From NCBI GenBank assembly GCA_004835665.1, contig RBKR01000020.1, positions 372,001-436,000 on the forward strand: a DNA stretch of 64,000 bases, given 5' to 3'. This stretch comes from Phoma sp. XZ068. Taxonomy: Eukaryota; Ascomycota; Dothideomycetes; Pleosporales; Didymellaceae. Positions 42,003 through 52,289 of this stretch are shown piece after piece. The translations under genes and the position numbers were made by a program. The stretch's first letter is position 1, and every line of letters begins with the position of its first letter. The notes under the pieces were generated by a model. It worked only from the letters and a program-made list of their open reading frames with translations. It made no database searches and was not told where the DNA came from.

Positions 42003-42765
42003 TGTCGCATATGCACCCTATCGCGATTATGTTGAGCATGGAGAGTAGCAGCGCATAATCCTCCGCATTAGGGAATCCGTCGGGCTTTAATTCCCATGTT
42101 GTAAGACAAGAGCACGCCTACAGCCAGGTGTGATCTGCTCTGATTCGAACAGTTAAAGTTCATGGTGATGTAATCAGAGTCCGGAAAGGAAGCGACACTA
42201 ACAATGCGTGAGCGAATAGCATGTGTGAGCCATCCCAAATTTCCCTCGAACCGGTGAGGATCGCACTAACCGCTTTGGGCTCATTTTGCGCGAGGCAATA
42301 CTACGCGAGTGACGTTGGAAGCCGTCTACGTGAGCAACCTCTTTAGCCACACAGTTCAGATCCATCTCTGCGATCTCACTGCTGGCTTGATCGGACGGGA
42401 GACTCGAATGCTCATCTGATCCCCACTTCGTGCCGCCGCAGATCTGCGCTGGGATTGTGTAGGCTGGCAAGCCTCATGGCCAGGTACACGCCCTGCGTAT
42501 GCTGGTCTCTCATGCACTGCAAACGATGGAATCTCGTTCTAGGTTAGAGTTGCGCAGAGTAATGATTGTGTTGTCTTATAAATCCAGTGTTGGAGGTTCC
42601 TGTGAAACATCACAGATAGGAAGTTTTTATATAACAGAGCTCACCAGTTCCAAGCCTTCTTCGTATCCAATCTCCATCAGACTAATCCTACTTCCTCATC
42701 GCACCTTACTATTATAATTCGCTAAATTATCCATCAACACTAGTGGAGACTCCACATCCATCACC
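42003..42765. other. Intergenic, 763 bp, divergent promoter region
   Basis: It lies between the Zn2Cys6 gene and the DUF2306 gene, transcribed away from each other. No gene or repeat seen apart from the TATA element reported separately. Confidence 0.55.
42628..42635 (+). promoter_or_regulatory. Probable TATA box of the DUF2306 gene
   Basis: TTATATAA about 130 bp upstream of the ATG at 42766, followed by a pyrimidine-rich leader. Sequence and position only. Confidence 0.5.
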
Positions 42766-43919
42766 ATGGTCGCCCCCACCCGGCCCTCAAAGAACGCCTT
42801 TAATGCCTGGGCACGACGCATTTACAACCCGATAGGCTTCAGCAAAGCCTACAACTTCATCCTGTACTTCATATTCGCTGGCGCATTGTTCGGTTTTGCT
42901 CTCGCTCGTTTCATGTACCTCAACTTCCATGGCCACTTCTGCCCCACACACCCTACTGGTGGCAATAACGCTGCCCCAGGCGAGTGCTATTACTATACGA
43001 ACTTTACACGAGATAAGGCCGGAATCATGTTGCACCTTGCTGGCATTCTACCTGCCAGCATCCTCGTCTGTTTCCAATTTACGCCGTGCATCCGCCACAA
43101 TTGGATCCTCATTCACCGTATATCGGGATATCTGGCTGTGCTGCTGTACATCGTGAGTCTAGTCGGTGCACTTATGATCGCACACATGGCCTTCGGCGGA
43201 GGTTTTGAGACACAGGTCTGGGTCGGTTTCGTGGGTATTAGTGTACTGGTCTGCCTCGCCTTGGCTATTATCAACATAAAGAGGTTGCAGACCGAACAGC
43301 ACAGGGCGTGGATGCTACGAGCGTGGTTTTACGTGAGTAGACATTATTCCCTGACTGGGAGGTGCGAATGCTAATATGTTGCAGGCTGGCTCTATCATCA
43401 CCACTCGCATCATCATGATTATCGCTGCGACGATCATTTCGAATAACGGCCACTACATTGTCTGGCCTTGCGCGAAGATCGCTCACGCTATTGATGAGGG
43501 TGTGGACCTTGTATTGGAATACCCTGCTTGCGCTTCGTACGCAGACGGCAGTAACTTGAACGAAGTCTCTGCGGTCCTTGCGGATATGGGGGGTGCTACC
43601 AGTGCGAACGCTGGTGCAGCACTGGACGTGAACTTTGGTATGGCGTTGTGGCTTGCAGTTGCGATCCATGCACTTGGGATCGAAATCTACGTAAGATTCG
43701 TCTCCGCCCAAGAACCATAACCGTTGGCTGACGCGAAGATAGTTATATCTTACTCCTAAAGAAGCCGAGCGCTTAAGACAAGTCAGCTACACACGACAGC
43801 TCGAAGCCGGCTTGACAGCCGATCGACTCGGTGATGCGAATCCATGGGTTGCTGACGATAGGAGAACAAGTAATGGTACTCTAGTGGCGAAGTTGGATGA
43901 AAACGTGGCGTCAAATTGA
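42766..43919 (+). CDS. DUF2306 multi-pass membrane protein
   Basis: Three exons, 42766-43332, 43385-43690 and 43743-43919, all in phase 0, with 52-bp introns (GTGAGT and GTAAGA donors); 349 residues. Hydrophobic segments: YNFILYFIFAGALFGFALARF (about 28-48), GIMLHLAGILPASILVCFQF, a segment with ISGYLAVLLYIVSLVGALMIAH, VWVGFVGISVLVCLALAIINI, then IITTRIIMIIAATIIS and FGMALWLAVAIHALGIEIY. Conserved His residues flank the helices (HLAG, IHRISGYL, EQHRAWMLRAWFY), as in the DUF2306 family and related heme-type membrane proteins. The function is unknown. The cytosolic tail (LTPKEAERLRQVSYTRQLEAG) is in exon 3. The start context CACCATGG is strong. Confidence 0.85.
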
Positions 43920-44160
43920 GACATCGAAGCTTGTGTAGTGTAGGCTAGCCTTATAGTGTTATTGTAGTACCCCTCAATGACAATCGTTCTACCTCATTGC
44001 TTCAAAGATCGAGTTGAATGAATCGAGATCAATGTCCAACTTCTCACCTCATATGATAGTGTATCCACACAACTGAAAGTGTTCGACAGTCTGCCTTGGG
44101 GCCAATATACCAGTCAAAATTGCGTCTGTGGTTCGATCGGACCTGCTGTTGGCTCGGAGC

Positions 44161-45966
44161 TCATACAATGGTATACTCCTTCAATCCAAAACCCCGAAAG
44201 TCTGACCACCGTGCATCAGGACCGGCATTGTCCAGGAAGTCATGTCCCCATTTATGACATGCGACATGAGCAACGTTGACCATAGTATATGCCGGACTGC
44301 TGTCTGGTCCTGCTGGGATACGTCGAAGGATGAAAGGGTAGTTGATACCAAAGAGGCCGACGACTTCATCGCCGATGCGAACACCGTTCTCGAGGTCGCA
44401 GTGATACGTGATTCCGACCTTCTCATTCTCTGTCATAAAGAGCACAGACTCATCCTTGTTTGACAATGCTACCAGAACATCGAAATAAGGTGATGGAAAT
44501 TCGATCTCCAGCTCTGAGTTCAGCAATTGCTCAAACAGCTGGGGAAGCTGCTGTAATATGCGCAGGTCGTTGACGGGAGTCTTCCCGTTAATTGTGAGGG
44601 CCTGCAACAGCAATTCTGCGGGTATCTGTCGAGGCTTCATGTAACTGTTGTACATGTTTCGTAGCGCATTGGCTCGACCCTGATAATCGAACTGTTCAGG
44701 GTCAAGGTCCGAAGCCGAAGGGAATATCGCAACGATGGTTCCGATTTGCACGCCTTGCGTATGCAAACACATGAGTCCGTGAGAGATTCTCACACGGTCA
44801 GGTATGTGATGTGAGGGTTGTAGAAGTTGGCCCAATGCTATGGCACATTCTGGTATGAATCGAGACGGGTAGTTGTGAGGATAGTTTGCTTGTGCCTGTG
44901 AAGAGATATTTAGGTCAAGAACCCACGATGGTGAACCAGGCAGTGGCCGGTAGCTTGAGTTTATCTCAGAGTTGCGGGGAGGTAGTAATGGCAACAAGCC
45001 GTACGGAAGATTGTACCCCTCTAGAAGCATAGAAATTGTGGCTTCGACAAAGACGCGTTGTACTGATTTGGTGTAGTCAGGAATGACTACAGGCTGGCCA
45101 GGTGCGAATGTACAGATCCCAAGCAAACCAAAGACTTTGTCTCGAGGGTCGGTCGAGCGAGAAAATGCGGTACGATGAGCTTGTAAGGTCAAGCTCGCCG
45201 TTTGAAATGTTCTTATGCGCCCCAGTCTAGTCACGCTATCCATCGCCTTGAAGAATGCATAGCTCAATGAATGATTTTTCAAGGGACTTGGTATATCGTC
45301 GCTCAACTTGCGGACATATATGTTGAACTGTGACCATGAGAAACTCGACATGCCAAGATATATAGTAGGGTCTTTTTGCGACAATGCCAACTCTTGAGCA
45401 ACCCAAACTCGGCCGAACCATGGTAGCCGGCACGTGGATTCGAGAAACCAGAGCAGCATTAGTATATCCGCTTCGATCTCAGGTAGCTCGCCGCTTTGGA
45501 TGTAGCCTCCAATCAGCTCATCTGTCGACCCTTGTGAACCAAGCCATATCAGAACACATTCGGCTGAAGTATAAATGCTTCTCATAAGCTGGACTTGGGA
45601 ACTTCTCTCTTCAAGATCCTTTTGGTTGATACAAATAGCATCAACCCACATCAATTTTGGTTTTTCAAGTCCAAAACGTATGCGTCGAAGCGCGCAATCG
45701 AGATTATAGCCAACGTGTGTACTCTCGCCATTGATCAAGGCCTTCTGAGAGGATATCTCGTTGCCCCAGGCGTATGATAATGCATGGAATTCTGGCAAGG
45801 ACGTTAGGCTCTCAACACGAAGTTTGATAAATAAATCATCGCTATAATCGCCAGGGTGGAGCTCAAGAAGTCGAATTTGTGGCCGGGTCCTATCAAGTGG
45901 TGCGTATGGCGTATTCATTGGAGCCTCTTGACCAGGGTTCGTTGCAGTCCGCCCTGGTGCCAGCAT
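44161..45966 (-). CDS. Heterokaryon-incompatibility (HET) domain protein
   Basis: About 601 residues from the ATG at 45966, single exon. The HET domain runs from about residue 30 to 190 with its three blocks: LPEFHALSYAWGN, VGYNLDCALRRIR...LMWVDAICINQKDLEERSSQVQLM and SAECVLIWLG. After it comes the typical continuation PWFGRVWVAQELALS, then DPRDKVFGLLGI and PDYTKSVQRVFVEATISML, and a less conserved C-terminus. Family role: nonself recognition and programmed cell death on fusion of unlike hyphae, with the HET domain related to TIR; many family members have no tested role. No NACHT or repeat domain is attached. The frame is open 9 codons further upstream without an ATG. It stands in tandem with the carotenoid-oxygenase-like gene. 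Confidence 0.92.
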   Translation of the reverse strand: MLAPGRTATNPGQEAPMNTPYAPLDRTRPQIRLLELHPGDYSDDLFIKLRVESLTSLPEFHALSYAWGNEISSQKALINGESTHVGYNLDCALRRIRFGLEKPKLMWVDAICINQKDLEERSSQVQLMRSIYTSAECVLIWLGSQGSTDELIGGYIQSGELPEIEADILMLLWFLESTCRLPWFGRVWVAQELALSQKDPTIYLGMSSFSWSQFNIYVRKLSDDIPSPLKNHSLSYAFFKAMDSVTRLGRIRTFQTASLTLQAHRTAFSRSTDPRDKVFGLLGICTFAPGQPVVIPDYTKSVQRVFVEATISMLLEGYNLPYGLLPLLPPRNSEINSSYRPLPGSPSWVLDLNISSQAQANYPHNYPSRFIPECAIALGQLLQPSHHIPDRVRISHGLMCLHTQGVQIGTIVAIFPSASDLDPEQFDYQGRANALRNMYNSYMKPRQIPAELLLQALTINGKTPVNDLRILQQLPQLFEQLLNSELEIEFPSPYFDVLVALSNKDESVLFMTENEKVGITYHCDLENGVRIGDEVVGLFGINYPFILRRIPAGPDSSPAYTMVNVAHVACHKWGHDFLDNAGPDARWSDFRGFGLKEYTIV

Positions 45967-46335
45967 ACCCGCGATGTCGCGTATGACGTTCACACCACGT
46001 CATCGATAGATACGGTGTTTGGGAAAGAAGACGGGGTAGTTGGCAATGTCGATGCTTGCGTAGGAGATGATGGAGGTTTGACCGTAGAGAGCGCACTGCC
46101 GAAGCGAGACGCGAAAGTGGGGCTGCCTGGCACCTTCTGCACAACTTCCCAAACCCTTCACATTCCAGAATCAACCACATCATCAGTTAAATCACTTCCA
46201 AATACATGAGAAAGCTAAAAACCGCGTGAATAAATCTATGTAGATTATATCATGAATTGCGTGTGTTCGACGTGCCAAAACGCTTCAAATTAACGACTGA
46301 GTTCTACGCGAATGATGCTCCTTGATGCAAAGCTG
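45967..46335. other. Intergenic, 369 bp
   Basis: Promoter of the HET gene and 3' region of the following minus-strand gene. No gene or repeat seen. Confidence 0.55.
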
Positions 46336-47973
46336 TCAGATGTCTCCAGAATACTGTGCTCCCTCACCCTTAAAAGCACCATGAAATCCAAACGCCACCG
46401 GTCCAGGCACCTCTGCGCGTCCAATCTCCTTCAAATCACTCGCCCTCAACACAAGCAAGTAGCTCCTCTCCACATACCCATCAAGCACAACGGTCAGAAG
46501 CACGCCATCATCCTCCGCCTTACTCTGAGGGTCCGCGATGAAGATGGGTTCTCCTGGCGTATGGCCCTCGCATTCCCAGAAAATAGAGGTCTGGGTGATG
46601 TTATCGAACTTAGCGATTCCATCCATGAAGGAGGACTTCAATCGATCAGTGGTACCGTATGTGTACCGGTGGCGACGAGTCAGGTATGAAGGGTTGATGG
46701 TGGGGAGTTCAAGGGAGATCATTTTGTCTGCTAGGAAGAGACGCTCTGCCCTCCTGGGTTTTGAACCAGCGCGAGTGGAAGAGATGTCTGGCAATCGGAA
46801 CTGGGCTTGCATGGGTAGACAGGAGAGGCGGTTTTTGCCTGCGTACTTCGAGTCTGGAGTAGATAGCGAGGACAAAAGATTATCGTAGTAGAAGCGGTGG
46901 ATGACGTCGGTATTTTCGAAGAGGGATAATTCTGTGATGATATCCATTTGGGAAGGGTTGTTGGGTGAAGGCTCTTCCCAGGCGTTGACGCTGTGGAAAG
47001 AAAAGAAGGCGGAGCTTTCGTAGGTGGCTACTAAGCCGCGGTTAGACGTGCGGTCGATCACATACCATGTTGCTTTGGAACAAGGATCGAAAGGAGCGAT
47101 AGCCTGAAGCACATTTTGGTGATACAGAATAGAGACGCCAGACCAGGTAAAGTGGCTGTTCCAGACACAGAGAATAACATGGTTCTCCGTGAGGAAGAGT
47201 GAATGTATGTATGCTGGGGTGCCATGAAATGTGGCAAGAATATCCGTCTTGCCAGAAGATGCAGAGGTGCGGAAGATGCGATAAGTGGACTTCCGTCCGA
47301 AGTCCAGGTTGAAGTTAAATATGTCGCCTGTGTTTGGATCGGACTTGGCGTGCGCCGCAGACATCGCCCCCTTCAGATCAGGATGCAGCGACTCTTGAAG
47401 AGCGATGCCTTGTGGTTCCAGAGTTTCGGGGTTTATCTTCTTGAACATGTGATTGTCACTCTTTAAGTGTAGTGTCTGAATGCTGTTGGTATGACCGTTG
47501 ATCGACGGCTTCTCCACGTTCTCAGTTCGGCCACCACCTGGCATGTTAATCGACAGCGTCACACCCACGTTTTGGTTCTCGCGCCCTGAGGGTATAAAGA
47601 TCGCCATGACCTTTTTGAAGAAGCTCTCGCATGGGTCTCGCTTCGAGGCAAATGTGATCCCCTCGCCCTTGCCGGTTTTACGAACGTGCTCGAGATACTC
47701 GTCTACAGTGCGTCGAGATCTGTAACTGACTTGTGCTGGCCCGTTCGTGTCAGGAAATTCTATCTGAAACCGATGGACAGCAGAGAATCCGTCGAACCAA
47801 TGCTTCGCTGCAAACATCTTGCCATTCTCCGATTTGGCTTTGTAGCCCAGCGGCCCTGTTCGATATAGGACACCAGCTGCGTAATGTGGAATTTCACCGT
47901 TGACTTTTAGCGTTACTGGTTCATGTTCCTGGAAGGCTGTGTCGAACCCGGAGTCGTTCGGCCAGGACTCCAT
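46336..47973 (-). CDS. Carotenoid cleavage oxygenase-family enzyme
   Basis: A single exon of 545 residues. It has the seven-bladed beta-propeller family pattern with the four iron-binding histidines in the expected contexts: H208 (SAAHAKSD), H257 (PAYIHSLFLTENH), H327 (FFSFHSVNAWEE) and H531 (GFHGAF, close to the C-terminus). N-terminal GVLYRTGPLGYKA and HWFDGFSAVHRFQI also fit the family. Family role: non-heme Fe(II) dioxygenases that cut double bonds of carotenoids, apocarotenoids or stilbenes. In ascomycetes they include torulene- and resveratrol-cleaving types; the substrate cannot be read from sequence. There is no signal peptide or membrane anchor. No other carotenoid gene is nearby, so the enzyme is not in a visible pathway cluster. 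Confidence 0.9.
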   Translation of the reverse strand: MESWPNDSGFDTAFQEHEPVTLKVNGEIPHYAAGVLYRTGPLGYKAKSENGKMFAAKHWFDGFSAVHRFQIEFPDTNGPAQVSYRSRRTVDEYLEHVRKTGKGEGITFASKRDPCESFFKKVMAIFIPSGRENQNVGVTLSINMPGGGRTENVEKPSINGHTNSIQTLHLKSDNHMFKKINPETLEPQGIALQESLHPDLKGAMSAAHAKSDPNTGDIFNFNLDFGRKSTYRIFRTSASSGKTDILATFHGTPAYIHSLFLTENHVILCVWNSHFTWSGVSILYHQNVLQAIAPFDPCSKATWYVIDRTSNRGLVATYESSAFFSFHSVNAWEEPSPNNPSQMDIITELSLFENTDVIHRFYYDNLLSSLSTPDSKYAGKNRLSCLPMQAQFRLPDISSTRAGSKPRRAERLFLADKMISLELPTINPSYLTRRHRYTYGTTDRLKSSFMDGIAKFDNITQTSIFWECEGHTPGEPIFIADPQSKAEDDGVLLTVVLDGYVERSYLLVLRASDLKEIGRAEVPGPVAFGFHGAFKGEGAQYSGDI

Positions 47974-49350
47974 TATCGTGTATCAAGGCAAAAAATGATG
48001 AAGGTGTATATTCCAGAGCTTTGTCGGCAGCAGGTCTATCAGTAAGACTGACGTCGGACTTTTTATTTTCTCGTGGTCTCAGATCTATAAATGAGGCGAT
48101 CAGTGGGGATTGATGTCGAGCGAAAGGAATGCTACGGCTGCTTGATGTCAAAGGGATGAGTAGACGGGAGGTTTGGTATAAGGATATCAAACCAAACGCA
48201 GGCGCCTTAAGACATTAGCACAACGGCCGCAACCCTGCCAAGCGGGCATATTATCAGACCGCAATGGAGTCCGCTCCGCGCTTCGCGCTTTACTAGGCGA
48301 AGCATACGTGCGACTCGAGTTTGGCCCAAGACGGAACCGGCGCACACGGTAGCGCACGTGTAGTCGCTTGCCCTTGTCAGAGCTTAGCGAGCGGTGTAGG
48401 ACGGCATATCTATAGTCCATTACGGCCGGTTCTCAAGAAAAAACAATTGCGATAACGACATGGAAGGCCTGGTATCGTCAGCAAGTGTATTTGAGGACAC
48501 CTCAAACCTCAAGTTGGAAGGTCACATAGTTTGTTATGCCGACCCTCCCGCTGAATTCGCTTACGGCCGCAAGACGAACAGCAGCCCCTTGGTCTTTCTC
48601 CGCATCTGAACGCCCATGCTGCTACACGGGAGTCGACAAGCACGCGTTCCCAGCATCATTTTCTCCATGTGACACCTGTGCGATTATTGACTTCCAGAAC
48701 TGATGATAGATCGTAGTGCCCAGGCTGCCGGGTTCGAGTAGACGAGAAGGCTTGCACGCATTAGGAAAACATTGGCGAGACCAGGTCGACCAGATGTTCG
48801 ACGACTCAGCTGCGTCGTGCACGAAGAATGTGCTTGACGGTATGCTTGTCAGTGAAACGGAGGGGCATGCTAAGGTGAAGTGTTCAGAGCTGTGCGTGCA
48901 ACCTCAGGCCCACGCAAAGCGAGAAAGCATGGCAGAAGTATGTACGCGGCTCTAGCAACAAGGATCACGCACATTGCACACCAAGGAGATCGATCGACAA
49001 GTCGTATATGCATGGAAGGTATTATCTCGAACAGGAACTTTGAAATATTCCGATGCAATCATTGATGCAAATCACAGCCTTGCTCACTGCAGACGACTTT
49101 TGCAGGTGAGGGTGCGCCCAAACCGAAACAAGTTAGCTCAGCCCTACAGCGGGCGCGGCATCATTTGTGGTTCTCATAATTCGAGATTCTTACGCAAACC
49201 TCCAAACTTACCACCACAAGAACTAGAGTGTGTGTTCGACGCTACTGCTGTAGAGCTAGAATCGTACAGTATTGTACTAAAACTCATCTTTCTCAAATCT
49301 CTCCACAAAGCCTCTCAATCGATTTGAACGCACCAAAACCCCGCAGCACC
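47974..49350. other. Intergenic, 1.4 kb, divergent promoter region
   Basis: No convincing gene. An open frame precedes and joins the coiled-coil gene at 49228, but it lacks a good start context. No RNA gene or repeat recognised. Confidence 0.5.
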
Positions 49351-50370
49351 ATGGGCGCGCTTCTGTCCCTTCCAATAACCGTCTTGAACTTCCTCCTACC
49401 ATTCACAAAACCGGGCACGCCGATACTGCAAGACCTCATTCATACAGTCATTCTCTGCGGCACGCTCTACTACGCTCCACAAATCGCAGAATGGTACAAC
49501 ACAAAGCAGCTCGGAAACACAACGGATGGCGTAGGACACGATAACGGACAAGATGGAGGGCAGGACGCACAGCAAGCAGAGCCTCACGATACACGAGACA
49601 CGCGCCAGGAAGCACCCGCGCAACACGACCGCGCAGCCTTCCAACCGCAAGTCGACGATGAAGCTGAGCCGTTCGAACCACAGCCCGGACCTGCAGAGCA
49701 GGCACCGCTCCAACAGCCCGAACCCTTCGTGCCTGCTGAAGGCGAAGCAGGTCCCGCGAATGCAGAGCGTCCTCGTCCAACGCCTGCGAACCGCGCTGTC
49801 GGCGCCAAAAAGGCAAAGTCGCTCGCGCGCAAAGATCAGCGACGCGCATACCATGAGTTCCACAGACAAGAAGCTGAGTTGCGCCGCCTGCAAGCCGCTG
49901 AAGGCGCAGAGGAGCGTGAGGCTGCACTTGCAGCTGAGAAGGCGCGGCGGGCTGCTGCCGAGGCGGAGATTGTGGAGCGTGAGAGGCGAGAGAGAGAGGA
50001 GGTGAAGAGGGAGCGAGAGAGGGAAATGGAAGAGGAGCAGGAGAGGAGGGAGAGGGTTGTGCAGACGGTCAAGGAGGAAGTGGAAAGGAAGGGGTGTGTG
50101 GATCTAGTGGATGTTGCATGGAGGGAGGGGAAGGATAGGATTTGGGTGGAGAGGCTTGTGAAGGCTAGTGGGGTGCTGGGGCAGTTGGGGAGGGAAGGGT
50201 CGAAGGTTTTAATCACGAGCCAGGCATGGCTGGTCAGAGTCGATAGGGAACTCTTGCAGCAGGCATACGAAGAGGCTGAAAAGTTTGGGGATGCGCATGA
50301 GGGGAGGGTCTCATTTGAGGACTTTGGGTCGATATTAGAGACAGCTGTAAGGGCGAGGGCTAAGGTCTGA
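49351..50370 (+). CDS. Membrane-anchored coiled-coil protein of unknown function
   Basis: 339 residues from the ATG at 49351 (context CACCATGG), single exon; an ATG-led frame exists from 49228, but its N-terminus is unlike protein. The N-terminal hydrophobic segment (ALLSLPITVLNFLLPF, then TVILCGTLYYAPQIAEWY) suggests a membrane anchor. A Gln/Glu/Pro-rich linker (about 75-145) follows. A strongly charged Glu/Arg/Lys coiled coil comes next (about 155-260; KARRAAAEAEIVERERREREEVKRERERE). A conserved-looking C-terminal domain (CVDLVDVAWREGKDRIWVERLVKASGVLG) ends the protein. It is a conserved type in ascomycetes, but I know no function. Topology is inferred. Confidence 0.75.
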   Translation: MGALLSLPITVLNFLLPFTKPGTPILQDLIHTVILCGTLYYAPQIAEWYNTKQLGNTTDGVGHDNGQDGGQDAQQAEPHDTRDTRQEAPAQHDRAAFQPQVDDEAEPFEPQPGPAEQAPLQQPEPFVPAEGEAGPANAERPRPTPANRAVGAKKAKSLARKDQRRAYHEFHRQEAELRRLQAAEGAEEREAALAAEKARRAAAEAEIVERERREREEVKREREREMEEEQERRERVVQTVKEEVERKGCVDLVDVAWREGKDRIWVERLVKASGVLGQLGREGSKVLITSQAWLVRVDRELLQQAYEEAEKFGDAHEGRVSFEDFGSILETAVRARAKV

Positions 50371-50871
50371 TGCGGAGATCAGTAGACAACAAAGATACCC
50401 ATAGATGAACGATCAGAGCGCGTGTGCGGATGTCAAGTACACCTGTATGTTAAGATATGTTGTGAGTGCACATCAGTAGGCCATGTTGTCCAACAAACGT
50501 CTTCACTTGGAATGCAGGAACTTGGCGGTTGAAGGGAAGAAAAGGGTATTTAAGACATGTCTGGATTCGTCATCTCATTACATGTCATCTACATGAAGCT
50601 GGTACTTTTTGGCTCAACCATGCGGCGTGGTGGCAGTCTTCTTTCCTGCCCTTTGTTCCAAGTACACCTCTCACGTACATTAAATCATCCAAGAAGCACT
50701 CCGAAGATTGTATCGAATTGTCCATTTTGATCATGCAACCATGAAAGAGGTGTTTATTCGCCTAGAGAACCGTTGACAATGCATCAGATCCCCCGTACCA
50801 TAGAACCATGCCAGGATAAAAAACTCCTCCCAGACACCACCAATAAGTACACCACAGCCCCGACAATACGT
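50371..50871. other. Intergenic, 501 bp between converging genes
   Basis: Shared 3' region of the coiled-coil gene and RPS5. No gene or repeat seen. Confidence 0.55.
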
Positions 50872-51794
50872 TTATCGGTTGGACTTGGCGACACGCTCGA
50901 GCTCGTCCTTCTTCTTGATAGCGTAAGAGTTGGAGGATCCCTTGGCGGCGTTGATCAGCTCCTCAGCAAGGCACTCGGCAATGGTCTTGACGTTGCGGAA
51001 AGCGGCCTCACGGGCACCGATGGTCAGGAGGGCGATAGCCTGGTTGACACGGCGGAGGGGGGAGACATCGACGGCCTGGCGACGGACGGTACCGGCGGAA
51101 CCGATACGGGTGGAGTCTTCGCGGGGACCGCAGTTGACGATGGCATCGACGGCGACCTGGATGGGGTTCTGGTCGGTCATGATGTGGATCTGCAGGGTAT
51201 TAGTACCACTTCCTCCCTCTGTTTTCCATATTCTCCATGTCATGGAGACTGGTGTGATGGACGTACGATCTCGAAAGCGTGGGCGACAATGCGGACAGCC
51301 ATGAGCTTCTTTCCGTTGTTGCGGCCGTTCATCATGAGCGAGTTGGTGAGACGCTCAATGATGGGGCACTGGGCCTTCCTGAATCGCTTGACGGCATATC
51401 GGCCGGCAGAGTGCGATGTGTAGACAGGCGAGCGGATCTGGATGTAGTCGCTGGAGCATCAGTTAGCCGATGGACTTCGCAGCAAAGCTATCTCCCATTC
51501 CCCGGTTGCCAAAGTATACAGTATGCAAGTGTAGGTCATAGTATTCGATGTGCGCGCGGACGGACGGGGGATGCGGTTCATGTAACGTACGTGAGCGAGA
51601 TGTCGCGGACCTCAACCTCCTCGTAGGACCACTGCGCCGTGTCAGCCTGTGTTCTGGGTGCAGCAATGCGCCGCCGCGGTGTCAATGCAAACCTTGTTGA
51701 ACAGCTTGATGCTGCCAATCTCCTCGGTGACCTCCTTAGGGAGCACGGGGTAGCCAGCCTGGCTCTCGACCTCGATTTCGCCGTTGTCAGACAT
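50872..51794 (-). CDS. RPS5: 40S ribosomal protein S5 (uS7)
   Basis: Four exons: 51794-51693, 51631-51591, 51450-51267 and 51189-50872; 214 residues, the usual length. Exon phases fit and all introns begin GT and end AG. The sequence runs IKLFNKWSYEEVEVRDISLTDYIQ, then SPVYTSHSAGRYAVKRFRKAQCPIIERLTNSLMMNGRNNGKK, LMAVRIVAHAFEIIHIMTDQNPIQVAVDAIVNCGPREDSTRIG and VDVSPLRRVNQAIALLT, which is uS7. It binds the 3' major domain of 18S rRNA at the head of the small subunit, near the E site. Codon use is strongly biased, as expected for a highly expressed gene. Confidence 0.97.
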
Positions 51795-52289
51795 GATTGC
51801 GGTTGCTGATGTGTAAGGACGGAGGGCTGGAGGTTAGTTGTCGCTGTGATCGAAACTCGTGAGCGGGCTAAGGTGCGAAATTCGATGTGGTCGGCTGGGT
51901 GGAGAGCTGGCACTAATTCTCATTGGTGGCCCAAGCGAGTTGTGGGCACCGTGCGCGAAGACGCTAGCATCGCCGACACGGGCAGAGAACACCAGCGAGC
52001 ACGATCACGAACTGTACATTGTGAATAGCACCGTTCGACATGCATGTACTGGCCGTGAAGATAGAAAGGTTTAATATTGAAACGTCGATTATGCTATATT
52101 CAACTCCGTGCCCAACCGTGGTATCTACCCAGCCAAGCCTGTCCCACGACACCAAAAAACTTATCCAAACGCCATGCCTGAGACGCCGAGGCAGAGAAGC
52201 AACCCAGAACGCCATGCTATGCCGCTTAGCAAGTCATAAAGCTAAAGAAAACGTAAACTATGCTCGTCTAGAAACGTAACGTGGACCTC
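51795..52289. other. Intergenic, 495 bp, RPS5 promoter region
   Basis: 5' region of RPS5 (minus strand) and 3' region of the next minus-strand gene's neighbour. No gene or repeat seen. Confidence 0.55.

Noticed and set aside
48700..48760. GGGTTCGAGTA resembling a tRNA T-loop
   Set aside because: No matching acceptor, D-arm or anticodon stem could be found around it.
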